A stretch of 64,000 bases of DNA from CAVRAZ01 sp963719135. Lineage in GTDB: Bacteria > Pseudomonadota > Gammaproteobacteria > DSM-19610. The notes beneath the pieces are model-generated. The model was not told where the DNA came from. It did no database searches and saw only the letters and a list, made by a program, of their open reading frames with translations. The translations under genes and the position numbers were made by a program. The stretch spans positions 510,036-574,035 of the forward strand of contig CAVRAZ010000002.1 in the NCBI GenBank assembly GCA_963719135.1. The letters are read 5' to 3'. The number at the start of each line of letters is the position of its first letter. The first letter of the stretch is position 1. Below are positions 9,607-19,202 of this stretch, one piece after another.

Positions 9607-10271
9607 CGTCCATCCTCTTCGGTACCTGGTTACGATTGCATTCGCGATTCTAACCAGGGAATCTCTGAATAACTATACTTCCGTCATTCCGGCCGCCGCC
9701 GGGGCGACCCATCGATCCGCGGTCCCGCATAAATTACGCTCCCCGAATCCGCAGTTCAATTGCCAGGAAATGGGCAAGCAATGGGCCGGATACGTTTTCA
9801 GCCAGGTGATTGTCGGGTCCGGCCGCGGCTTCCTGTGCCAAGGCAGACGCCTAGGGTCTGTTCGATCGCCCGCCCGAATCTGTCGTTTCCCGTCGGCGAT
9901 CCTGTGCCGATGCTTTGCCGGATGCGATCGACGTCGGTTTGCGCCGTGCGCTCGCTGATCGATGTCCGGTCTGCAGCCGCTCGTTTTTCAGCGTCACTGC
10001 CAAGGCGCAGCCGGCGCTCACGTGGAGTGATCGGCGCACCGGGTTGAACTCAATTTGCCGTTTGGCATTCTTTGTCTCCAGGCCGCGTAACGGCGCTGCC
10101 TGCTGCCGGCCGGTTCCCGCAGCCGGGAGCGTGCCAGCGGCCCCGCGGAGGCACGTACGACGGCTGATTTCCGGTCACCTGCCCTACAACTCCGTATTTT
10201 CCTGTCGCTCAGCCGACGAATGGCGGGATGTCCCCCGACCGCTTTTCGACGATTCCCGTGAGTTGGCAGCC
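9607..10271. other. Intergenic region without a recognisable gene
   Basis: About 660 bases separate the small minus-strand gene from the decayed GGDEF/EAL gene. A fragment of a dispersed repeat (CGTCATTCCGGCCGCCGCC) lies near 9684, and the motif GGGCCGGATAC near 9783. The frame of the downstream gene stays open back to 9915, but the translation there shows no domain. I see nothing else. Confidence 0.5.
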
Positions 10272-13014
10272 ATGCTCAAGACCAGTCTGAATGCCGAAGA
10301 CGGTTCCGCGGCGCCTAGTGCCGCCGGTGACCGCGATTCGAGCGCAGCTGCCCCCGACGCCGCTTCCGGTTCGGCTGCGCCGGCCTACGTAGAGCGGTTC
10401 ATCAGCTTTCCCGAGGCCGTCTGCGTGCTGGGCACAGACGGCCGCTTTATCGACGTGAACGATGCCGCGGCGGCGATGTACGGCCATCCGAGAACGTGCT
10501 TCATCGGCAAGACCTGCGGGACGGTGACGGCAGGGGGGCTGAACGATCCGGCAGCCATGGTCGGGGTGTTCGAGAAGGCCTTGGCCGGCGAACCGCAGTC
10601 GCTCGAGTTCTGGGGAAAGCCTGCGAATGGCGAGCAGTCTCCCCAGGACTTGCGGCTCACCTCCACCACCTGGGGCGGGCAACCCGCCCTTATCGCGGTT
10701 GCGAGGGATGTCACGCGGCAGAAACGGGCGGAGGCTCAGGTTTGTCGGCTCAACCGGCTGTACGCGGTGCTCAGCGCGACCAATGAATTCATCGTGCGCT
10801 GCCACGACGCCAACACGCTCTTTGGCGAGGCCTGCAGGATCGCCGTGGAAGTCGGCGGGTTCTGCATGGCCTGGATCGGTCTGACCAATCCGGCCAGCGA
10901 GGAAATCAAGCCGGTTGCGCACAGCGGTCAGGCCGGTGACTATCTCGAACATCTCCACGTCGCGAGAACCGGCAACGAGCGGGGAAACGGGCCGACCGGA
11001 GAAGCGCTGCGCCAGGGCGAATACAGGGTGTGCAACGATATCGCAAAGGAGCGGGCGCTGTCGGCGTCCATCAATGGAATCGCCATGGCCAACCTGGACG
11101 GCGACCTCAGCTATGTGAACCAGGCATTCCTGGAGCTGTGGGGATACGACAGCGAGGATGAAGTGCTGGGTCGATCGATTTTGGAGGTTTGGAATTCGCC
11201 CAAACAGGCGGGGGAAGCGATGGCGCAGTTGGTTGCTCAGGGTATCCTCAGAGGCGACCTGACCGGCAGACGCAAGAATGGGAGCACCTTCGTAACCCAG
11301 GTGTCGGCAAACCTGGTAACAGACCCGCACGGGAAACCGGTCTGCATGCAAGGCGCATTCATCGATATCTCGGAGCGCCGGGAGGACGAAGCGATGGTGC
11401 AGTGGGATCGGGAACAGCAGGCCACCTTGCGCGGCATGCTGGAAGCCGTGCTGAAAGGCGGAACGCTCGAGGAAACGCTCGACTATTGTCTCAGACAGCT
11501 CTTGGCGGTTTCCTGGCTTTCACTGCTGCCGAAAGGCGGGATATTTCTCATGGAGGAGAATCGCCAGACCCTGCGGCTGACCGTATCCCGTGACCTGGCG
11601 AAAGAAATCATGTCGCTGTGCGCCCAGGTGCCGCTTGGCAAGTGCCACTGCGGCAGGGCGGCGGCAACCCGGCAGATGCAATTTTCCAGTTGCGTGGACG
11701 AGCGCCACGAAATTTCCTTCCCGGGCATGGCGGAGCACGGACACTACAACATGCCGCTGATCTCCGAGGGGGAAGTGCTGGGGGTAACGGTGCTCTACCG
11801 AAGCGGAAGCGCTGGGCCAGACGCCAAAACTGCTCAATTCGCAGCGCCACGATGCCTCGTTTTACCAGCAGATGTGGAAGTCGATCGAGGCGTGCGGCTA
11901 CTGGCAGGGGGAAATCTGGAATCGCCGCAAGAACGGCGAGTTGTACCCTGAGTGGTTGACCCTCAGCGCGGTACGCGACGAAAAAGGCGAAGTCGTCAAT
12001 TATGTGGGCGTGTTCAGCGACATCAGCCAGGTGAAGCGGGTGGAGCAGAAACTCGAGCGTCTCGCCCACTACGATGCGCTTACCGATCTTCCAAACAGGC
12101 TGCTCCTGCAGTCCCGTCTCAAACATCCCATCGAGCAGGCTCGCAGGGAGCGCCGCGCGCTGGGCGTGCCGTTTCTGGACCTTGATCGCTTCAAGCACAT
12201 CAACGACAGTCTTGGACATCCCGCCGGCGATGAATTGTTGCAGATCGTCGCCAACCGGCTGCGGCGCCGCTTGCGCGAAGAGGACACCCTTGCGCGCCTC
12301 GGGGGGACGAGTTCGTTGTCCTGCTCGAAGCGTTGAAGGAGGTCACCGACGCGGCGGATGTCGCCCAGACGCTGATCGCGCTGATAAGGGAGCCGGCTCA
12401 TCTCAGCAGCGGACGGGAAGTCCACGTCGGGGCGAGCGTCGGCATCAGCATCTTTCCCGACGATGGCGCCGGCGCGGAGCAGATCATACGCAATGCGGAT
12501 ACCGCCATGTATCAGGCCAAGGAAAACAGCCGCGGAAGCTTTCACCTGTATACGGCGGCAATGACGCGTCGCGTCGAAGAGCGGCTCGAAATGGAGTCCA
12601 GGCTGCGTCGTGCGTTGGGCGAGAACGAACTCGTACTTCACTATCAGCCCCTCGTTTCGGTTGCAGACTCGCGCTGCCGCGGACTTGAAGCGCTCGTTCG
12701 CTGGAAAGATCCAATGGACGGGAGCCTGATCCTGCCGGGCAAGTTCATCCCGCTGGCCGAGGAAACCGGCCTGATTCTGCCGTTGGGGGATTGGGTTCTG
12801 CGAGCCGCCTGCCGGCAGATGAAGACCTGGCTGGATTTGGGGCTGGGATTGGACACACGGGCGGTCAATCTCTCGGCCGCTCAGTTCAAGCGAAACGATA
12901 TCCACAAGCGCATTTCCGCCTGCCTCAACGAGACCGGCCTTGCTCCCGCCTGCCTTGAGCTGGAGATTACCAAAAGCGCGATCATGGAGCAGGGTTCGCT
13001 GCCTGAACACGTCA
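10272..13014 (+). pseudogene. Decayed PAS-GAF-PAS-GAF-PAS-GGDEF-EAL signalling gene
   Basis: Read across frames, this encodes a cyclic-di-GMP signalling protein: PAS (from about 10390), GAF (about 10760-11045), PAS (about 11080-11380), GAF with a CHCG motif (about 11400-11800), PAS (about 11840-12030), GGDEF (about 12070-12560) and a partial EAL. It is broken in several places. The first GAF stops after VCNDIA and runs in frame into the next PAS. The second GAF is cut near 11800 with a frame change. At about 12300 one G is missing from a G-run so that GGDEF reads GGTSS; restoring it gives RLGGDEFVVLLEA. The EAL domain ends after LELEITKSAIMEQ, losing its catalytic second half. It cannot make one functional protein as written. 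Confidence 0.82.
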
Positions 13015-13214
13015 GCCGCGCACGACCGGTTCTGCTGCCGTCTTCATTTTGCGTTGCGACGAGCGTGCATAGGAGATGCGCACGAGCGTTCCCGCCGCGG
13101 CAGGCCGCTATAGACTCATCGTTTGTGGCGCGCCAAACGCCGTCGGGGCAGGAGCTGCCGTGTAACCCTGCCGGCCAGATTGGCGTGCCGCGAGCGTTGG
13201 CGACGCAGGGCTCC

Positions 13215-16163
13215 TCAGGCTGCGATCGCGTCCGTCCCCTTGTCTTGCTGAAGGGGAAGTCGGATCAGGAATGTCGCACCTTCACCGGGCGTCGATTCCA
13301 GCGTCAGGGTTCCCTGATGCAGGTCAACAATCACAGAGCGCGCGATCGATAAGCCCTGACCGGTGCCCTTACCCAAGGCCTTGGTCGTGAAGAAAGGATC
13401 GAATATCTTTTGCTGTATGGATTCGGGTACGCCCTGGCCATTGTCAACAACCCGGATCTCGACTGCACCGTCCACTTTTGCCGTGCGGACGACAATACAT
13501 CCCTTGTCCAATTTACGCGCGGTGACCGCATCGCCGATCGCGTGCGAGGCGTTTACGATCAGGTTCAGGATCACCTGTCCCAGCTTGTCACGATACCCCG
13601 GAGGCGATGGCAGGGTTTCGTCGAGTTCGGTTTCCAGGTCGGCGACATACTTCCATTCATTCCGCGACACCGTGACGATATTGCGTACAACCGCGTTGAT
13701 ATCTACCGGTTGTTTGGCGTCTGTGCCGGGATAGGTAAATTCCTTCATGGCGGCGACAATCGTCGCTATACGTTGAAGTCCTTCCAGGGATTGCGCAATT
13801 GCATGGGGTATCTCCTCGCTCAGGTAGGCGATGTCGCCCTCTTCGAGAACGCGGTCGACTTCAGCCGCCAGATCGCGATAATCGGCTGATTGGGGCAGCC
13901 GCTCCCGCAATCGCTGCGAGGCGTTCAACGCACTCTGGTATTCCTGGAATGCGTCCTGGAGAAATCGTGTGTTGTCACGTACATACTGTGTGGGCGTATT
14001 GATCTCGTGCGCAATACCCGCAGCGAGCTGACCGACGGACTCCAGCTTCTGCGCCTGCAGCAACTGACTCTCCAGCGACTTCCGATCGGTTATATCAAGC
14101 AGAAGACCATCCCATAGAATGCCGCCATCCGCATGGTTGCGGGGCGAAGCACTGCACAGAACCCAGCGTGTGCCCCTGTCTTCCTGCACGATCCGGTACT
14201 CGAGGTTGATCGGCTCCCACCGATCCGAGGAACGATGCATGGCCTGTTCCAGACGGGCCTTGTCCTGAGGATGCACGTCTCTGAACAGTCGCTGTATGTC
14301 GTGCTCAGCGTCGTCCATGGTGGCGCCGAGCAGCGCCGCCGTACCTGAGCTGACGTATGGGAAGATCCAATCCCCATGGGCGTCACCACGACATTGAAAG
14401 ATGATGCCGGGAATGTTTGCCGTGATTCCTGTCAATTGATCTTTAGCCAGTTCCGCCCGCTGCTTTGCCGACAGGAGATCTGCGTGCGCCTGCCGCAGAC
14501 TGATACCCATGCTTATGACTTCCGCTACTCGGTTGAGGAAGCGTTCCTCGCTAACCGAGTGCGCGTGGCCGTGTGGAAGGTACAGGACCAGTACGCCCAT
14601 TACGGAGGATCCCGACATGATCGGTACGCTGTAGTGACCGTGAGGCTGCATATTCGCAAACCGGATGTCGTGGCGATCGTCCACACAGCAAGCGAACTCT
14701 ATCTTGCCGCTTGCCGCAGCGCGACCGCACAGGCACCTGCCGAATGGAACGGTGGCGCACAGGCCCAGGAGTTCAGGGGCAAAATTGTGGACTGCCGCAA
14801 GCCTGAGTTCAGGCTGGCATCCATTCCCGGCCAGAAAGATCCCCCCGTTTGGCAGCAGCCCGAGCCAGGTTACCGTGCCGGTCATGAGCGCAAGGGCCTG
14901 TTCCAGGTAAACAACCATGTCCGTTGGCTTGAGCGACAGGCGCAATAACTTCGAAAGAGCCCGTTCCTCTTCCGCCGATTGCCGGGCCTTGTCGGCAAAA
15001 GTGTTGAAGCTTCCGGCCAACAAGGCGACTTCGTCGTTTCCTTCAATAGCAAGCCTCTTGGTCAGGTCCGCGTCCCCGCTCGCGATGCTTTCCATCGCAC
15101 TGGCCGCCTGGCGGATCGGCATAACGACGATGTGGCTTATACCCCATGCCATTCCGATGCTTACGAACACGCCAAGTATAAGAAACAGCGTAACCAGGTG
15201 GGTGATGTTCCGGCTGTGATCCAGCAGCCGGCCGGCGACCGCATCCGTTGCAGCGTTCTGTTCCTGAGTGAACAGGCTCAGGCGGCTTCGTATCGATTGA
15301 AACAGCGGTGCAATCCGGGTATGCATCAGGTGGCTGTCGGAGCGCCAGGCTTCGCTGCTATGGATCGTCTGAAGCTTTTTCCAATGGACTTCAAATTGGT
15401 TCAGTGCGTCGCCGAGCTGTTGCAGGGAGTTCTTGCGGTCAGGCTCCCTGCCGTCGTCGCCTAAAGCGAGGTCATTGACACCTTTGCGCATGGCGTCAAA
15501 GTGGCGTTGCATGTCGTGCAGCACGCGTTCGCTGCGATACGCAAGATAGGTGCGCACGTCGCTGACGACGTTGACCCAGTAATAGCGAAGATCGGAAATG
15601 CGCTTCTGCAGGCCCCTGTCGTCGTCGACATTCTCCTCTTCCTGCAGCATCCGGCTCAGCAGTTGCAGGATCTCCAGGTTGATCGGATTAACATGTTCGT
15701 TGGCATAGGCCAATCCGGGAAACGTGGCCTCGTCGCTGGATGACAGTTGGATCACCTGTTCACCGAGCTGCGACAGCTTTCCAAGGTCAGCCCTGACACC
15801 TTTCAGCAACTCAGAGTCGCGCAGATTTGCCGCCATCATCGGAAGGTGCTGCAATCCCTCGGAATCGCCTACGACGCTCACCATCTTATAACGGAAATCA
15901 TCCGCGTAGACCGGCTCCCGAAGCGATAAGTACAATCCCAACATGGCAATTGCATCATCGAGCTGCGACTCGAGCTGAGTGGACAGGACCGCTACCGGAC
16001 GACGATCATTTAGAACCGTGGTGATTTCACCGTGCACGGCAAGCAGTCTTATTCGAACCAGTAAAGACGCAACGAACAGAATGCCAAGCAGCACGGCAAA
16101 GCCGGCAAGCAGTTTGCTGTGCAGACTGAACCGAGGCAGGAGGCGTTGCATTATCTGAACCAT
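13215..16163 (-). CDS. Membrane-bound GAF-PAS sensor histidine kinase
   Basis: This kinase of about 982 residues has a membrane segment (LLAGFAVLLGILFVASLLV), a long periplasmic helical sensor and a second membrane segment (LVTLFLILGVFVSIGMAWGI). A HAMP domain, a GAF domain with a CLCG...C motif, a PAS domain and a coiled-coil dimerisation domain with phospho-acceptor GIAHEINTP follow. An ATPase domain with VILNLIVNASHAIGD ends it. A TTG at 16220 is possible, but the ATG at 16163 (or 16151) is more likely. It is divergent from the two response regulator genes at 16.6-19.0 kb, its likely partners. Its GAF closely resembles that of the broken GGDEF/EAL gene next door. Confidence 0.9.
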   Translation of the reverse strand: MVQIMQRLLPRFSLHSKLLAGFAVLLGILFVASLLVRIRLLAVHGEITTVLNDRRPVAVLSTQLESQLDDAIAMLGLYLSLREPVYADDFRYKMVSVVGDSEGLQHLPMMAANLRDSELLKGVRADLGKLSQLGEQVIQLSSSDEATFPGLAYANEHVNPINLEILQLLSRMLQEEENVDDDRGLQKRISDLRYYWVNVVSDVRTYLAYRSERVLHDMQRHFDAMRKGVNDLALGDDGREPDRKNSLQQLGDALNQFEVHWKKLQTIHSSEAWRSDSHLMHTRIAPLFQSIRSRLSLFTQEQNAATDAVAGRLLDHSRNITHLVTLFLILGVFVSIGMAWGISHIVVMPIRQAASAMESIASGDADLTKRLAIEGNDEVALLAGSFNTFADKARQSAEEERALSKLLRLSLKPTDMVVYLEQALALMTGTVTWLGLLPNGGIFLAGNGCQPELRLAAVHNFAPELLGLCATVPFGRCLCGRAAASGKIEFACCVDDRHDIRFANMQPHGHYSVPIMSGSSVMGVLVLYLPHGHAHSVSEERFLNRVAEVISMGISLRQAHADLLSAKQRAELAKDQLTGITANIPGIIFQCRGDAHGDWIFPYVSSGTAALLGATMDDAEHDIQRLFRDVHPQDKARLEQAMHRSSDRWEPINLEYRIVQEDRGTRWVLCSASPRNHADGGILWDGLLLDITDRKSLESQLLQAQKLESVGQLAAGIAHEINTPTQYVRDNTRFLQDAFQEYQSALNASQRLRERLPQSADYRDLAAEVDRVLEEGDIAYLSEEIPHAIAQSLEGLQRIATIVAAMKEFTYPGTDAKQPVDINAVVRNIVTVSRNEWKYVADLETELDETLPSPPGYRDKLGQVILNLIVNASHAIGDAVTARKLDKGCIVVRTAKVDGAVEIRVVDNGQGVPESIQQKIFDPFFTTKALGKGTGQGLSIARSVIVDLHQGTLTLESTPGEGATFLIRLPLQQDKGTDAIAA

Positions 16164-16636
16164 CGTCGTCCGCAATCCGAACGCAGGTTGGAGACGGCAT
16201 AACGTCGGCCGGTCGAGCAACTCCTTTAGTCGTGCATGTCCAATGGCTTAGCGACGAGATCGGGCCGCGCGCCGGCGCATATTCACCCCCGCGAGGCTGG
16301 GCCTTTCGGGGCCGGAGGACTGAGTTAACAGTCAGCTGAAGAATGCTCATGCGAGCGCGAGACAAGGCGAAAACCGGCGAAGAAACGCGGTGTACACGCA
16401 GTACCTGAGCCTTTTGAGCGGGTTTTCAACGCCGGATGGTACCGCGCGAACGTCTTTCGACAGCCTGTTAAGGTTTTTCGCTCGCGAAGCGCTATGCTCA
16501 AATGCCGCGGTCAGCAATGCGTAGACGCGGCAACCCGGCCAAGCCTGTGCAGACCGAGCGCGCCTTATCAGCGACGGAGCGGACGGTACTGGCAGCAGGT
16601 ACAACGGCACGTAGACAGGGAGTCTGGGGGCGTGGA
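16164..16636. promoter_or_regulatory. Divergent intergenic region between kinase and regulator genes
   Basis: These roughly 470 bases must hold the promoters of the leftward kinase and the rightward regulator pair. The rightward regulator frame is open from 16502, but the homology to receiver domains begins only after 16637. No clear -35/-10 pair or operator could be picked with confidence. Confidence 0.4.
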
Positions 16637-17857
16637 ATGGCATCGACCGGATTGGATATTCGACCAGAACTCAGGCGTATACTCTTTGTAGACGACGAAC
16701 CCCACCTCCTTGCCGGCCTTAAACGTGCGCTGCACTCACAACGCAACGTATGGACGATGTTTTTTGCGGGTTCCGGTGAGGAGGCGTTGCGCCTGATGGA
16801 GGAGACGGAAATTGACGCGGTCGTCTCGGACATGCGCATGCCGGGGATGGACGGCGCCGAATTATTGCATAAGATCGCGGATCGGCACCCACGTGCGGTA
16901 CGGATCGTCATGTCCGGTCACTCTGACGAAGCGTCGATACTGAGTCTTGTCGGCACAACGCACCAGTTTCTGGCCAAACCCTGCGATACAGACACGCTGA
17001 AGGCGGTGTTGTCGCGCGCCTTTGCCCTGCAGGCGCTGCTGAACGACGACCGCCTGCAGGGCCTGGTCGGAACACTGGATTCGCTGCCAAGTCTTCCGAC
17101 CGTATACGAAAAGCTGTCCCGGCAGCTTCAATCCGAACACACAAGCCTGCGCAAGATCGGAGAACTGATTGCCGAAGATCCGCCTATGACGGCGAAGCTG
17201 CTGCAACTGGTAAACTCTGCATTTTTCGGATTGGGGCGACGCATCAGCAGCCCGGAAGAGGCGGCCACCCTGCTTGGGGTGAATACGTTGAAGGGATTGC
17301 TGTTGGCCTCAGGCATCTTTCAACAGTTCGATAACAGCAGCAAGAATTCCACGTCCCTCTCGGTAACGCACCTGTGGAGCCACAGCATTGTGGTCGGTCG
17401 TATTGCCCGTGACATAGCCCGTGCGGAAGGATGCGACCACACAACCGTCGACGATGCACTGGCAGCCGGCCTGCTGCACGATATCGGGATGCTGGTCATC
17501 GCATTCCGGTTGCCGGACGCCTGGCAGACCGTGCAGCGACTCGCGCGCGCAGAAGCGCTTCACCACTGGGACGCCGAAGTGCGGGTTCTGGGCGTCACTC
17601 ACAGCGCGGTCGGTGCGTACCTGCTCGGGCTATGGGGGTTGCCGGAGCCCGTCGTTGAGGCGGTGGCCTTCAGTCATACGCCCACGGACGCGGCGGATCT
17701 GAAATTCGATGCAGTGACCGCCGTGCACGTGGCTGACGCGCTGACGCACGGAGATCACCCGATCGACATGCCTTATTTGGGCGCGCTCGGTCTCGAACAC
17801 CGTCTGGCGGCATGGCGTGTTCTGTCCGAGTCGGTTTCAGGAGAAGCAGAACGATGA
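16637..17857 (+). CDS. Response regulator with HDOD output domain
   Basis: The 406-residue protein has an N-terminal receiver domain (acidic pocket DDE, phospho-acceptor Asp in VVSDMRMPGMDG, conserved Lys in FLAKPCD). An HDOD domain (from about residue 130, LPSLPTVYEKLSRQL to HDIGMLV) follows. HDOD domains are HD-superfamily relatives that mostly lack enzyme activity and act in protein-protein signalling. The ATG at 16637 follows a GGGGGCGTGG stretch. The gene overlaps the next regulator by four bases (ATGA), so the two are made together. Confidence 0.9.
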   Translation: MASTGLDIRPELRRILFVDDEPHLLAGLKRALHSQRNVWTMFFAGSGEEALRLMEETEIDAVVSDMRMPGMDGAELLHKIADRHPRAVRIVMSGHSDEASILSLVGTTHQFLAKPCDTDTLKAVLSRAFALQALLNDDRLQGLVGTLDSLPSLPTVYEKLSRQLQSEHTSLRKIGELIAEDPPMTAKLLQLVNSAFFGLGRRISSPEEAATLLGVNTLKGLLLASGIFQQFDNSSKNSTSLSVTHLWSHSIVVGRIARDIARAEGCDHTTVDDALAAGLLHDIGMLVIAFRLPDAWQTVQRLARAEALHHWDAEVRVLGVTHSAVGAYLLGLWGLPEPVVEAVAFSHTPTDAADLKFDAVTAVHVADALTHGDHPIDMPYLGALGLEHRLAAWRVLSESVSGEAER

Positions 17858-19029
17858 GCGACAGGATTCTGTTGGTGGATGACGAACCGAACGTCTTGCA
17901 CGGCTATCAGCGTGCACTGCGCAAGCAATTTCAACTGGACGTGGCCAGCGGCGGAGCCGAAGCCCTTGACAGGATTGCGACCGACGGCCCTTTTGCCGTT
18001 GTCGTATGCGATATGCGGATGCCGGAAATGAACGGCGTACAGCTTCTGGCCGCCGTCAAGAGGCGCGCGCCGGACACTGTACGCATGATGCTCACGGGCA
18101 ACTCCGATCAGCAAACGGCAATTGATGCCATCAACGAGGGCGATATCTTTCGCTTTCTGAACAAACCCTGCGACAAGGGCGATCTCGGCCGGGCGCTCAG
18201 AGACGGAATTCGGCAGTACCAGCTTATTATGATCGAGAAAGAGCTGTTGCAGAAAACGCTGGCCGGCAGCATCCGTGTGTTGGCTGAAGTCCTTGCGTTG
18301 GCCGACCCGGCGGCCTTCGGCCGTACTGCGAGACTGCAAAAGCGTGCCCGTTCGATCATCGAGCAAATGGGGATCGAGCGTGAGTGGTGGCTTGAACCGG
18401 CGGTGCTGCTGTCGCAGGTGGGTTGCATTACGCTCCCTGACCGGGTTTCAAGAAAAGTCGCATCCGGGGAGTCGCTGGAAGTGGAGGAGTACCGTCTGTA
18501 TGCCCGCCACCCTGAGGTCGGCGCAGAGCTTATCGCGAAGATACCGCGCATGGAGCAGATTGCAGCCTGCATACGCTACCAGGAGAAGAACTTTGACGGT
18601 ACGGGCGTGCCGCATGACGGCACTCAGGGAAATGAAATCCCGATGGGTGCGAGAATTTTGAAGGTTGCGCTGGATTACGATAGCTGTGATGCAGCCGGCA
18701 TGTCGCCGGAACAGTGCGTGAGGCACATGCAGACCCGCTCGAACTGGTATGACCCGGTCATATTCGCTGCGCTCGAGAAGGTCGTGCTCGGCGGGAGGCC
18801 GCCCGAGTCGGTGGCGATACGCATCCGCGACCTTCGAGAGGAAATGGTGCTCGCGGAAGACGTTAGAACACGCGATGGAATGCTCCTGATTGCCAAAGGG
18901 CTTACGATTACCCATTCGGTGCGGCAGCGTCTTTGGAATTACCACGGCAACGGCGTTGTTTCCGATGAGGTGAATATCCGCGTTCAGGATTCTCAGCCAT
19001 TGGAAACCGAGGCCGTAGTGACTACGTGA
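17854..19029 (+). CDS. Response regulator with degenerate HD-GYP-like output
   Basis: This 391-residue protein has a complete receiver (ILLVDDEPNVLHGYQ, VVCDMRMPEMNG, FLNKPCD). A C-terminal half follows that aligns by order with HD-GYP phosphodiesterases: PAVLLSQVGCITLP stands where AALLHDIGKIGIP is expected, then YARHPEVGAELI, then NFDGTGVP in place of the GYP segment. The metal-binding HD pair is absent, so cyclic-di-GMP hydrolysis is unlikely. It may instead bind ligand or partner. It is translationally coupled to the HDOD regulator upstream. Confidence 0.88.
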   Translation: MSDRILLVDDEPNVLHGYQRALRKQFQLDVASGGAEALDRIATDGPFAVVVCDMRMPEMNGVQLLAAVKRRAPDTVRMMLTGNSDQQTAIDAINEGDIFRFLNKPCDKGDLGRALRDGIRQYQLIMIEKELLQKTLAGSIRVLAEVLALADPAAFGRTARLQKRARSIIEQMGIEREWWLEPAVLLSQVGCITLPDRVSRKVASGESLEVEEYRLYARHPEVGAELIAKIPRMEQIAACIRYQEKNFDGTGVPHDGTQGNEIPMGARILKVALDYDSCDAAGMSPEQCVRHMQTRSNWYDPVIFAALEKVVLGGRPPESVAIRIRDLREEMVLAEDVRTRDGMLLIAKGLTITHSVRQRLWNYHGNGVVSDEVNIRVQDSQPLETEAVVTT

Positions 19030-19202
19030 GGGGCGCGGTGTCCGGTCCGGACGCGGCGCGCAGCGATTGTCGGAGTCGAGGCCCTAGGGATTCCTCAACA
19101 GCGCTCCGGTCGCGGCTGAAGCATTTGCGGAGTTGCTGCGCGCCGGCGCGAAGGCCGGCGCAGACTGCGGTTCGTAATCACGGTGGAAGGTGAACGTCGC
19201 GG

